NCBI GenBank assembly: GCA_021738485.1 | Contig: JAIPBX010000025.1 | Coordinates: 1-32,760 of the forward strand | Reading direction: 5' to 3' | Source of the DNA: Bacteroidales bacterium | GTDB taxonomy: Bacteria; Bacteroidota; Bacteroidia; Bacteroidales; JAIPAH01 | Length of the DNA stretch: 32,760 nucleotides | Shown: positions 8,213 to 16,601 of the stretch, piece by piece | Position numbering within the stretch: position 1 is the stretch's first letter | Layout: every line of letters starts with the position of its first letter | Program-made: the position numbers and the translations under genes | Notes under the pieces: model-generated | What the model was told of the DNA's origin: nothing | What the model saw: the letters and a program-made list of their open reading frames with translations, nothing else | Databases searched by the model: none

Positions 8213-8563
8213 GTGCTCATTGTCGAAGACGATGAGCCAGGTTATCGTTTTTATGAGGCAAAGCTGAAGAAAAAAGGAGTCAGAATTCTACATGCTGCTA
8301 ATGGTAATGAGGCAATAAATGTATTCAAGCTAAACAATATTGATATTGTGATTATAAACACCATGATACCCGTGAAAGAAGGATTCACTGCCAAAAAAGA
8401 AATCAAAGAAATCGCTCTGGATGTTCCTGTCATTATGCTAACAGCCTATGCAAACCACGACTCCATTAGAAAGGTTGTTAAAAGTGGATTCACCGATTAT
8501 TTATCAAAACCTATCGAAACAGAAGTGATGTTTAGCGTGCTAAAAAAGTGGCTTATAGGTTAA
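8213..8563 (+). CDS. Stand-alone receiver-domain protein lacking the phospho-acceptor aspartate
   Basis: A single receiver domain of about 116 residues. It keeps the acidic cluster (VEDDE, residues 4-8), the Thr of MLTAY (Thr77) and the Lys of LSKPI (Lys99). The position that should be phosphorylated Asp is Asn49 (IVIINTMIPVKEG, where most receivers have LDIMMPGMDG). It should therefore not be phosphorylated normally and may act as a constitutive or protein-binding pseudo-receiver. The start is doubtful: GTG at 8213 begins inside the first strand without a ribosome-binding site. ATG at 8184 with MNTPDFHP would read into this frame only if one base were added in the CCCTTTAG stretch (8204-8211). 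So either GTG is used or a recent frameshift or sequencing error lies there. Confidence 0.75.
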   Translation: MLIVEDDEPGYRFYEAKLKKKGVRILHAANGNEAINVFKLNNIDIVIINTMIPVKEGFTAKKEIKEIALDVPVIMLTAYANHDSIRKVVKSGFTDYLSKPIETEVMFSVLKKWLIG

Positions 8564-8674
8564 CTGTAAAACAATTTTATTGCACTCATAAATTTGACTC
8601 ACCCTATTTTCTTTCTTTTCTTAAAACTGACCTTTTTTAGACTTCTTCTCTCTTAAATACCTTTCCTTTTCCTT

Positions 8675-8734
8675 TATTGAAAATATAATATATTTACAAT
8701 CAAGTAATTATAGTTGTACATAATATTTTCAATA
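8675..8734. promoter_or_regulatory. 12-bp perfect inverted repeat in the gap before the second receiver gene
   Basis: TATTGAAAATAT (8675-8686) and ATATTTTCAATA (8723-8734) are exact reverse complements separated by 36 AT-rich bases. They sit in the 246-bp gap between the two receiver genes, 76-135 bp upstream of the second. They could be paired operator half-sites or a weak hairpin. No T-run follows, so a terminator is unlikely. The rest of the gap is AT-rich and holds nothing else I can support. Confidence 0.4.
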
Positions 8735-8809
8735 GATTTTTATCTCCCTTGGTTCTTTCATTGCCTTAACTTTCAAGCTATTTTTGATTGAAAAGCCAGA
8801 GACAGCAAT

Positions 8810-9199
8810 ATGCAACGGTGGTTAATCATAATAGCAGGCAATTCTGACACATTCAGTCTTAATGCAGAGGCTATCGAAAGCCAAGATGGCTATGTGTTTC
8901 TTATCAGAACGGTGCCAACTCTATACAAGCTGCCAAAATTAAAAGGATCTCTTTATGCTGTTGTGATTGACGGAGATCTGTTTAAGGATTTTATTAATGA
9001 AGATTATGTAAAGCATATTCGTCAGGTAGCCAATAAACCACTGCTTATACTGACATCCGGGTTCAAAATTGACCAGTTAAAGCAAGCCGTAAAACTTGGT
9101 TTTGATGAATATCTTGCAAAACCTATTAACTCCCAACAGTTAATAGAATTAATCAAAAAACACAATTATAAATTCAATCAAAATAAGGAGAAATCATGA
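8810..9199 (+). CDS. Divergent receiver-like protein translationally coupled to the adhesin gene
   Basis: 129 residues with a recognisable second half of a receiver domain: VVIDGDLF with Asp54 at the phospho-acceptor position, LILTSG (Thr82), then GFDEYLAKPIN with the conserved Lys104. The first strand reads WLIIIAGNSDTFS, so the acidic pair that binds magnesium is replaced by Gly-Asn (10-11). Phosphorylation chemistry is therefore probably impaired although Asp54 remains. There is no output domain; the tail is Lys/Asn rich. Its stop overlaps the start of the large surface-protein gene by 4 bp, with AAGGAG for that gene inside this one (9185-9190). The overlap suggests dosage coupling and perhaps a role in expression or export of the surface protein. 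Function is otherwise unknown. Confidence 0.75.
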   Translation: MQRWLIIIAGNSDTFSLNAEAIESQDGYVFLIRTVPTLYKLPKLKGSLYAVVIDGDLFKDFINEDYVKHIRQVANKPLLILTSGFKIDQLKQAVKLGFDEYLAKPINSQQLIELIKKHNYKFNQNKEKS

Positions 9200-12100
9200 A
9201 GAAGTTTATCTTTTCAGCAATTATCTTAGCATTGAGCTTTAATGTGATTTACGCTCAGGATTATGCACTTCAATTTGATGGAACGGATGAATATGTAACA
9301 ACTTCTTACAGTTCAAGAATTCAAACTATATCTTTTTGGTTTAAAACCGATGATTTTGATCAGCATCATTCTCTGTTCGGGCAACGTTATGATAGTAATG
9401 AAGAAAGTGGAAATTGGCAGATGCACTGGGATGAACAGGGTGATCAACATTTAAGAATCTATGCGTACGATTCCAATGGAGATGGTGATGAAATGCTGAC
9501 CACTACAGCTTTTGAAACCGGAAAATGGTATCATGTGGCTGTTACTTCAGATGGAACAACCTTAAAGTATTATGTTAATGGCGAATGGGATAGTTCACAT
9601 TCCTGGGATATAATTCTGGGAGCCGGTAGTAATGACGACGGTTTGTATATTGGAGGTTCCGGCGAAAATGGTTCTGTTGAATTTTTTAATGGAACAATCG
9701 ATGAAGTCAAAGTTTGGGATGAAGTCAGAACAGAAGCAAAAATACAGGAATATATCTGTTGTGGTTTATCTGGTAATGAAACGAATCTAATTGCCTATTA
9801 TACAATGTCAGACGGCTCAGGCTCCTCTCTCACCGACAATAGTTCAAATTCCCATACAGGAACTTTACATAATATGGAGGATGGAGATTGGGTTACCGAT
9901 TACATTGTACCTGCCCGTGATGGAACTTCCGGAACTCCTTATCAAATTGCAGGGTTTAATAATTTATACTGGTTAAGTCAAACTTCTTCAGATTGGAATA
10001 AATATTTTGAGCAAACTAACGATATTGATTTGTTGGTTACGCAAAACTGGGATGATGATCATGACGGGACTCCGGAAGGCTTTTCGCCGATTGGGAATAA
10101 TTCAACCAATTTTACGGGCAGTTATGATGGCTTTGGATATACCATAGATAATCTCTACATCGATCTTAGTAGCACTGACTATGTTGGGTTATTTGGCTAT
10201 GTTAATGGCACCAGTATCAGTAATCTTGTGCTAACAAACTTGAATATAACCGGCCATCAGTACGTAGCAGGGCTTGCAGGATATGAAGATGGCAACAATG
10301 TTATCAGTAATTGTACAATTGGTGGAACCATAAGCGGTACGCTGAATACAGGCGGTTGTATCGGTTTCAGTAATTCATCCGGAAATATTACATCCACAAG
10401 TTTTTCAGGGAATGTTGATGCTAACAATTCAGATGGGGATTTAGCCTCTGGCGGCTTTGTTGGTCAAAAATCCGGAACCAGCACGATATCCCAGTGCAGT
10501 AGCAGCGGAACGATTACAGGATATGGTCGCAATTTTGGAGGTTTTGTCGGGTGGCATGATAATGGAACTATTGAGGAAAGCTATTCGACAATGGATGTAA
10601 GCAACACAACGGCTACACAGGGTCGGATTGGAGGCTTTGCGGGATCTGTTTCCAATTATTCGGGAACCGATGGGACTGTTAACAATTGCTATTCGACCGG
10701 CGATGTGAGCGCACCAAATTCAACCAATGACTCGAATTATGGGATTGGTGGATTCGTAGGCGCCTACTTCAATGATGGAGGCGGCGGTAATAAGGTTTCT
10801 TACTCGTACTCCGCCGGAAGTGTGAGTGCTCCGAACGCTTCAACAAATGTAGGAGGCTTTAGCGGCGAAGAAAATGATAATGGCGACGCAGGTACTGGTA
10901 ATTTCTGGGATACGGAAAACAGCGGCTGGTCAACAAGTTATGAAGAAGGTAACGGCGAGACCGGCAAAACCACCGCCGAAATGAAAACCCGCAGCACTTT
11001 TACTGATGCCGGATGGGATTTTGATAATATTTGGGCCATATCTTCAGGTTACAATAGTGGCTACCCCAATCTTGACGCGCAGGGGACAACCATTACATGG
11101 GATGGCTCTTCAAGTGCTGCGTGGAGTACTTCAGAAAATTGGGATATGTCCTATGTTCCCTGTGGCAGTGATGATGTCATTATCGCTAATGCTGGAACAC
11201 TGCCTATCATAGGCACAGGGGTGAATGCTGATTGCAACAACCTCACCATTAACAATGGGGCTACTTTTACAGTGGACGATGGCGGCTCCCTCATTACCCA
11301 CGGCTCCATCACCAACAGCGGCACTATCAACGTGAATAAGAATACCACAGATGATACCTGGCAGTGGATTTCTGTTCCCGTAGCTTCGCAAACAGCGACT
11401 ATTTTTGAGGGCGATTATCTCCAATACTGGGATGAGAGTACTACCTCATGGACACAGATTATTGAAACCACTACTGCCCTAAATCCTGTGCAGGGTTATA
11501 TAGTATGGCATCCGACTAAAGCCTCCTATACTTTTCCCGGAACCCCTTATACCGGCAATCAGAGTATCGAAATATCATACAATGAAAATGGGACAATTTA
11601 TGACGGGGCGAACCTTGTGGGGAATCCCTATCCGTCTTCCATCGATTGGGACCTGGTGTCGGGATATGGTTCAAAGTACACGTGGAATGGCACCGATTAC
11701 GATGAACGCACCGAAGAAGGAACAGGAAGCGGAAACCGTTATGCGGCTCCGATGGAAAGTTTCTTCATCATAACAAACAGCACAAAGAGTTTTTCATTGA
11801 ATAACACTATGCGTTCACACGTGACTGGAACAAAATCACAGGACAAATCACTCGGTAAGGGATTGATATTGAATGCTTCAGGCGAAAACCACTCTGATGA
11901 GTTCTGGCTGGTACTTAACGAGCAAGCGTCAAAAAACTTTGAATGGAGCCGGGATGCATGGAAACTGTTGACCAGTACCGAAGGAGTATGCCAGCTTTGG
12001 TCAGAATCAACCGACGGCAAACTGGCTGTGGATGCAAGGCCTTACATTACTCCTGTCCAGTTAGGGTTTACTAATAGCAAAGCCGGCGACTATAAAATTG

Positions 12101-12510
12101 CTTTGAAACAAGGTGAAGGTATTGAAAAGGCTATTCTCGAAGATACCAAAACCAAAACCTTCCACAACCTGGCAGAGGGGGATTATGAATTCTCCTGGGT
12201 GCTTTCTGATAGTGAAACACGCTTTAAAATTCATCTTAGCTCTGTAGGCATTGAAGAAGATGTATCAGAAGACAAACAAAAGGTGCGTATCTATACGTCG
12301 AATCATAAGCTCTTCATCCACCCTAAAGAAGAAGGGGATCTGCACGTCCGGATTACTGACCTGACAGGGAGAATAGTTTTGCAGAAACAAATTGACGGGT
12401 ATAGGGAAAATACCGTGAAAATCCCAACCCGTCTGAGGACTGGAATCTACCTTGCAACAGTCATTCAGAACAATCAACGTTACACAGCAAAAGTAAGTAT
12501 TTCTAAGTAA
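9196..12510 (+). CDS. Large secreted LamG/GLUG surface protein with T9SS sorting domain
   Basis: 1104 residues. A signal peptide (MKKFIFSAIILALSFNVIYAQ) is followed by a concanavalin A/LamG-like domain at about 22-195 (ALQFDGTDEYV, WYHVAVTSDG, GTIDEVKVWD). Residues about 320-600 hold repeated GLUG-type units such as YVGLFGYVNG, YVAGLAGYEDG, FGGFVGWHDNG and IGGFVGAYF. A beta-rich segment (CNNLTINNGATFTV) and a module with LVGNPYPSSIDWD (about 720-860) come next. The last ~85 residues (RIYTSNHKLFIHPK, VRITDLTGRIVLQKQ, TGIYLATVIQ) are a type A T9SS C-terminal sorting signal. The protein should be exported, moved across the outer membrane by the Por system and attached or released at the surface. 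An adhesive or glycan-binding role is likely; no catalytic motif was seen. It overlaps the upstream receiver-like gene by 4 bp. Confidence 0.9.
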   Translation: MKKFIFSAIILALSFNVIYAQDYALQFDGTDEYVTTSYSSRIQTISFWFKTDDFDQHHSLFGQRYDSNEESGNWQMHWDEQGDQHLRIYAYDSNGDGDEMLTTTAFETGKWYHVAVTSDGTTLKYYVNGEWDSSHSWDIILGAGSNDDGLYIGGSGENGSVEFFNGTIDEVKVWDEVRTEAKIQEYICCGLSGNETNLIAYYTMSDGSGSSLTDNSSNSHTGTLHNMEDGDWVTDYIVPARDGTSGTPYQIAGFNNLYWLSQTSSDWNKYFEQTNDIDLLVTQNWDDDHDGTPEGFSPIGNNSTNFTGSYDGFGYTIDNLYIDLSSTDYVGLFGYVNGTSISNLVLTNLNITGHQYVAGLAGYEDGNNVISNCTIGGTISGTLNTGGCIGFSNSSGNITSTSFSGNVDANNSDGDLASGGFVGQKSGTSTISQCSSSGTITGYGRNFGGFVGWHDNGTIEESYSTMDVSNTTATQGRIGGFAGSVSNYSGTDGTVNNCYSTGDVSAPNSTNDSNYGIGGFVGAYFNDGGGGNKVSYSYSAGSVSAPNASTNVGGFSGEENDNGDAGTGNFWDTENSGWSTSYEEGNGETGKTTAEMKTRSTFTDAGWDFDNIWAISSGYNSGYPNLDAQGTTITWDGSSSAAWSTSENWDMSYVPCGSDDVIIANAGTLPIIGTGVNADCNNLTINNGATFTVDDGGSLITHGSITNSGTINVNKNTTDDTWQWISVPVASQTATIFEGDYLQYWDESTTSWTQIIETTTALNPVQGYIVWHPTKASYTFPGTPYTGNQSIEISYNENGTIYDGANLVGNPYPSSIDWDLVSGYGSKYTWNGTDYDERTEEGTGSGNRYAAPMESFFIITNSTKSFSLNNTMRSHVTGTKSQDKSLGKGLILNASGENHSDEFWLVLNEQASKNFEWSRDAWKLLTSTEGVCQLWSESTDGKLAVDARPYITPVQLGFTNSKAGDYKIALKQGEGIEKAILEDTKTKTFHNLAEGDYEFSWVLSDSETRFKIHLSSVGIEEDVSEDKQKVRIYTSNHKLFIHPKEEGDLHVRITDLTGRIVLQKQIDGYRENTVKIPTRLRTGIYLATVIQNNQRYTAKVSISK

Positions 12511-12529
12511 AGAAAATAAGAACATATTT

Positions 12530-12571
12530 AGGAAATAGCTGTAAGGCACCCCATGCATCTATTTCCTTTTT
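12530..12571 (+). terminator. Rho-independent terminator after the surface-protein gene
   Basis: AGGAAATAG (12530-12538) pairs perfectly with CTATTTCCT (12559-12567) and is followed by a T-run. It begins 20 bp past the surface-protein stop. The long loop (20 nt) makes it moderate in strength, so some read-through into the small gene at 12606 is possible. Confidence 0.6.
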
Positions 12572-12605
12572 AACAATTTAATAAATATTTTAAATACAAA
12601 CCGAT

Positions 12606-12851
12606 ATGAAAAAGCTAAGAAAAATATTTATCATTACCGTTTTTGTTCTGATATCCGGAACAATTACCAGCCAGACTACAGAACCGCCTGATCCTCCGGG
12701 CAACCCAACAGGAAGTGGAGATACGCCCGTAGGAGGTGAAGGGGCCCCGATCGGCGGGGGCATAGCCCTACTGCTGGCCATGGGCGCGGCTTATGGTGGA
12801 AAAAAGTATTATGATTATAGAAAAAAGATCAGAAACGAAATAAATGAATAG
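12606..12851 (+). CDS. Small secreted protein with Pro/Gly-rich middle and C-terminal hydrophobic anchor
   Basis: 81 residues in three parts: a signal peptide (MKKLRKIFIITVFVLISG, likely cleaved near TSQ); a Pro/Gly-rich linker (PPDPPGNPTGSGDTPVGGEG); then APIGGGIALLLAMGAAYGGKK and a basic tail (YYDYRKKIRN). The order Pro-Ile-Gly-Gly, one hydrophobic helix, basic end resembles the short CTERM-like sorting tails found on small Bacteroidetes proteins. The identity of any processing enzyme is not visible here. It lies 95 bp after the large T9SS surface protein, past a terminator-like hairpin, in the same direction, and may be an accessory small envelope protein. The function is unknown; confidence refers to it being a real exported protein. 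Confidence 0.75.
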   Translation: MKKLRKIFIITVFVLISGTITSQTTEPPDPPGNPTGSGDTPVGGEGAPIGGGIALLLAMGAAYGGKKYYDYRKKIRNEINE

Positions 12852-13093
12852 TCAAAAATACTTTTAGAAAAGCTTCCGGTTGTTTTTGGCTTTAGCAGTC
12901 TGAAATGTGAAAGCCAACTCCCGGCCGAATGAACATATCGCGCCATTCGCCGGAAGCATGCTGACTATTTCAAAGCTACCAATTACAGTTTTTAGAATCC
13001 GACTAACTGATGAACTGTTAGCCATTATGTTATACCTTTCCAAAAACCTCCCGCCTTTCCTGCACATAATCTTTCAGGGAAAGGGTTTTGCTG
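12852..13093. other. Convergent intergenic region with inverted repeats, possibly a gene or element remnant
   Basis: This gap separates the small secreted protein from the end of cydC. It has higher GC than the preceding block. GCTTCCGG (12872-12879) is matched by its reverse complement CCGGAAGC (12950-12957), enclosing GGCTTT/AAAGCC arms. A minus-strand frame from 13025 to 12864 could encode about 53 residues (MANSSSVSRILK...), but nothing supports translation. CCTTTCC...GGAAAGG near the cydC end (about 13054-13083) might form a weak bidirectional hairpin. Confidence 0.3.
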
Positions 13094-14806
13094 TTATGCT
13101 TCTGGAATCAATTCATTTTGCAAATGATACATTTTGGCATACAATCCCTGCTTCTGCAGCAATTCTTTGTGCGTTCCGCGCTCAACGATTTTCCCGTCCT
13201 GCATCGCCAGGATTTGATGCATTTTATCCATCCCAATCAGGCGGTGGGTGATAAACAATAAAGAACGCCCATGTAGATTGGCTTCCAATATCCTGTGAAC
13301 GTTTTGTTCTGTCTGTGCATCCATATGGGCCGTTGCTTCATCAAAAACCCAAATCGGGGCATCTTTTAAAAGGGCTCTGGCGATAAAAAGAAGCTGCCGC
13401 TCCCCTCCTGAAAAACGCATCCCGAAATTGCCCAGCTCCAGGTCTAACTGATTCGCATAGGCTCCTAACCCGGCTTTGTGCAGGGCAGTCCTGAGTTGCT
13501 CATCACTAGCCTCAGGATTAGCCAGCAAAAGATTATCACGCAAAGTGCGGTTAAAAATATGCTCATCCTGCGAAATCACGGCAAACATTTTTCGGTATTG
13601 CTCTTCATCCAGGTCATAAATATCCCGGTTTCCGTATAAGATTTTCCCCTTGTCGGGATACCAGAACCGCAAAAGCAAGTTCAGCAATGTACTTTTCCCG
13701 CATCCACTGGGGCCCACCACTGCAACACGGTTTCCCGCCGGAATTGAGAAGTTAATGTCGCTGAGGGTTATGTTTTCTTTAGTGTATGAAAAGCTAACCT
13801 TCCTGAAAGCAATGCTTTCCAGACTGTCGACAGCCATATTGCTTTTTCCCCGCCTATCGGGCTCTTGCTCTGTAAGGGCAAAAACCCTACCTGCCGCCTG
13901 CTCTGCCGTCTCATAATGAAGAAAAGCATTACCCAGGTTCTGCACAGCCTCAAAGCTGCTTAAAACGCCCAGGGTAACCATCGCCAGCATAACGCCTTGC
14001 AATTGACCGTTAAGAACTAAAGGAATGGCAAATATCAGAACCGTGAACATAGCTAGTTGGGAAAAAGCATTATTAAGTCCTTCCAGCATACCTGTAGCTC
14101 CGGCATTTTTCCTTTCAACTTGATCGAGACGACTTTGCATTCCGTTAAACTGCTTCTCAGTGGAGGTTTTTTGCCGTGTCCAGAACAATTCATACAGACC
14201 CTGCAGGCGGTCTACAAGAAAAGCACTCAAATCAGATTTGGTTTGCACTTCCGATTTTCCGCGGCCTTTGGCGATGCGGTGAGCCAAAAGTGGTATAAGT
14301 ACTGCATTGGATATTAAAAAGGCCAGCGCAATCAATGCCAGAACCACATCAACGAACAACAGCAAAACAAAAACAATTCCAGTAACAACGCCAGCTGTAA
14401 TCACCGGCGAAACAATTTTAAGATATACATTCTGAAGGGTTTCAATGTCGTTAACCAGCCGGGAAAGCAAATCTCCATGGCGTTTTCCCATTAATTGTTT
14501 TACCGGGGACTGATCAATCTTTCGAAACAACGTATAGCGTATCGACATCAGTATTTTGAACGTCAGGTCATGCGATGCAAGCCTTTCTGCATACCTCACT
14601 ACTGCCCTTGAAATACCAAAGAACCTGACAGCTGCCGTTACCATAAACAAATCGGTAATAATAGGACGCTCAGCAGCCCTGGATATCAAATACCCTGAGG
14701 TGCTCATCAAGCCTATACCCGCCAGTACTGTACCAATAGCCAGCAATGCAGCACCGGCAAACCGGAGCTTATATTTTTTCAGAAAACCAATCACCTTGAT
14801 AATCAT
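13094..14806 (-). CDS. cydC: Thiol-reductant ABC exporter subunit CydC
   Basis: 570 residues with an N-terminal membrane domain of about six helices (to about 310) and a C-terminal ATPase. The ATPase has Walker A GPSGCGKST, Q-loop region VISQDEHIFN, signature FSGGERQ, Walker B WVFDEAT and a switch His in FITHRL. CydDC is a heterodimeric inner-membrane ABC exporter linked to periplasmic cysteine/glutathione balance and heme handling; it is required for maturation of cytochrome bd. The early LMSTSGYLISRAAERP and FFGISRAVVRYAERLASHD segments are typical of CydC. It overlaps cydD by 4 bp and ends the leftward cydABDC operon, next to the genes it serves. The frame is intact. Confidence 0.93.
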   Translation of the reverse strand: MIIKVIGFLKKYKLRFAGAALLAIGTVLAGIGLMSTSGYLISRAAERPIITDLFMVTAAVRFFGISRAVVRYAERLASHDLTFKILMSIRYTLFRKIDQSPVKQLMGKRHGDLLSRLVNDIETLQNVYLKIVSPVITAGVVTGIVFVLLLFVDVVLALIALAFLISNAVLIPLLAHRIAKGRGKSEVQTKSDLSAFLVDRLQGLYELFWTRQKTSTEKQFNGMQSRLDQVERKNAGATGMLEGLNNAFSQLAMFTVLIFAIPLVLNGQLQGVMLAMVTLGVLSSFEAVQNLGNAFLHYETAEQAAGRVFALTEQEPDRRGKSNMAVDSLESIAFRKVSFSYTKENITLSDINFSIPAGNRVAVVGPSGCGKSTLLNLLLRFWYPDKGKILYGNRDIYDLDEEQYRKMFAVISQDEHIFNRTLRDNLLLANPEASDEQLRTALHKAGLGAYANQLDLELGNFGMRFSGGERQLLFIARALLKDAPIWVFDEATAHMDAQTEQNVHRILEANLHGRSLLFITHRLIGMDKMHQILAMQDGKIVERGTHKELLQKQGLYAKMYHLQNELIPEA

Positions 14807-16578
14807 GACTTCATGTTGTTTGGGGTTTCCATATTTTGTAGAAACCTGGCATACAACCCATCCTGATGCTTAAGCTGCTGATGATTTCCATTTTCGACCA
14901 GATATCCATCATCAAATACAAGAATTTGATCGGCTTGTTTTACCGTTTTCAATCTATGGGCAATCATGATGGTCGTTCTGTCGGTCATCAGTTTTGCAGT
15001 CGCTTCGGAGATATACTGCTCGCTTTCCGGATCGAGGTTAGAGGTAGGTTCATCCATAATCAGCAAAGGAGCGTCTTTGAGAAAAGCTCTGGCAAGAGCC
15101 AGGCGCTGCTTCTCTCCCCCGCTGAATCTTGAAGCATTTTCAGAAAGAAATGTATCCTTGCCATCAGGTAAATGCCGGATAAACTCATAAGCATGGGCCT
15201 GTTTCAATGCCTGATCCACCTCCCCATCTGTAGCTTCGGGCTTGGCCAGCAATAAGTTCTCCTTTAGGGTCATATCAAAAAAATGCGGATGTTGGGGCAC
15301 ATAAGCCACATTCCGCAACCATGTTTCAGCATCGGTTTCATTAATCAACTTATCATTCACCTTGATGCCACCTGATTCTGGACTCAGGAAGCCCATCAGC
15401 AGATATATAAATGTGGTTTTTCCTGCGCCGCTCGGCCCCACCAAAGCTGTTAAGGTTTCAGGCTCTAAGGTACAACTTACCTGGTTGATAGCAGGATTTT
15501 GGTTATTTTCATACCGGAAAGTAAGCTTTTCTACCTTAATCGAAGCTTCTGTTACTACAAATTCGTCACTAACCCGTTTCTCTGAATTTCCAGCCTCATC
15601 TTTCAACTCAAAGATTTTTTCTGCGGCAGCGGCTCCTTCCATTCCGGCATGATGGTTCGTTCCGAGTGTTCTGAAAGGCAGATAAAACTCAGGAGCCAAC
15701 AGCAAAACAAACAAGCCAGCCTGAAAAACCATAAGGCCTTCTATCAGGCGTATTCCCACCTGCACCGCTACAAGTGCAATGCTTATGCTGGCCGCCAGTT
15801 CCAGCACCATTCCCGACAAAAACGCCACACGTAATACCTTCATGGTGATTTCGCGAAAACGGTTGCTTTGATGCCACACCTGCTCTTGCTCCTGCTTATT
15901 GCGACCCAAAACTTTCAGGGTTTTCAATCCTTGAAGCGCATCAAGGAAATGTGAGGACATATTACTTAGCTCCTTCCACTGCTTTTGGGTTGTTTTGGAA
16001 GCATACGTCCCAATCAGAAACATAAAAAAAAGAATCAGCGGGGCTGTAATCAGCAATATCAAACCGCTAATCCAGTCATAATAGAGGGTAAACCCAATAA
16101 TTACAAAGGGAAGAACGGCGATATGAATCACTGACGGAATATAATGAGTAAAATAGTCGTCCAGTTTTTCTATTCCCTCCATAACAGAAGCCACCACGCC
16201 CCCTGTTTTTCCTTTGCCGGTATGTGCCGGGCCGGCATCAAGCAAGCGGCTAAACAAATCGCTTCTGAGCCGGGATTTAACTTCTACGGCTTTAAGATGA
16301 GAGAAGCGCTCCCTGGCCCAAATCAGAGCACTCCTGAGTAAGATAGTTGCCGCAAGCAGCAAAAAAAGCCAGGTTTCGGGAAACCGGCTCAACATAAACA
16401 CTTCATGGATGATGGCACTCAGGGCATACATCTGAACAAGGACAACAATTGTAAATGCCAGGCTATAGAGTGCAAGTCCTTTTATAAAGAAATGCACATC
16501 CATGGCCAGGCTGAATAACCTTCGATGGATGTGCGATTGTTTGCTTTTTTGCTCGGTTCTTTTCTCTAAAATATTCAA
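14803..16578 (-). CDS. cydD: Thiol-reductant ABC exporter subunit CydD
   Basis: 591 residues with an N-terminal transmembrane region and C-terminal ATPase: Walker A GPSGAGKTT, VPQHPHFFD around the Q-loop, signature FSGGEKQRLALARAF, Walker B LLIMDEPTSNLD and the His of IAHRL. The membrane part carries CydD-type features such as GGVVASVMEGIEKLDDYFTHY and the coupling region around APEFYLPFRTLGTNHHAG. It forms the CydDC exporter with the overlapping next gene and supports bd oxidase assembly. It begins 23 bp after cydB, so the four genes are very probably cotranscribed. cydD before cydC and directly after cydAB is a common order. Nothing looks damaged. Confidence 0.93.
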   Translation of the reverse strand: MNILEKRTEQKSKQSHIHRRLFSLAMDVHFFIKGLALYSLAFTIVVLVQMYALSAIIHEVFMLSRFPETWLFLLLAATILLRSALIWARERFSHLKAVEVKSRLRSDLFSRLLDAGPAHTGKGKTGGVVASVMEGIEKLDDYFTHYIPSVIHIAVLPFVIIGFTLYYDWISGLILLITAPLILFFMFLIGTYASKTTQKQWKELSNMSSHFLDALQGLKTLKVLGRNKQEQEQVWHQSNRFREITMKVLRVAFLSGMVLELAASISIALVAVQVGIRLIEGLMVFQAGLFVLLLAPEFYLPFRTLGTNHHAGMEGAAAAEKIFELKDEAGNSEKRVSDEFVVTEASIKVEKLTFRYENNQNPAINQVSCTLEPETLTALVGPSGAGKTTFIYLLMGFLSPESGGIKVNDKLINETDAETWLRNVAYVPQHPHFFDMTLKENLLLAKPEATDGEVDQALKQAHAYEFIRHLPDGKDTFLSENASRFSGGEKQRLALARAFLKDAPLLIMDEPTSNLDPESEQYISEATAKLMTDRTTIMIAHRLKTVKQADQILVFDDGYLVENGNHQQLKHQDGLYARFLQNMETPNNMKS

Positions 16579-16601
16579 TCAATATAACTGTATAAACATA
16601 T

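Noticed and set aside
12864-13025. Minus-strand frame of about 53 codons (MANSSSVSRILK...)
   Set aside because: No ribosome-binding site or known motif, and it overlaps the inverted repeats; kept only as part of an unexplained gap.
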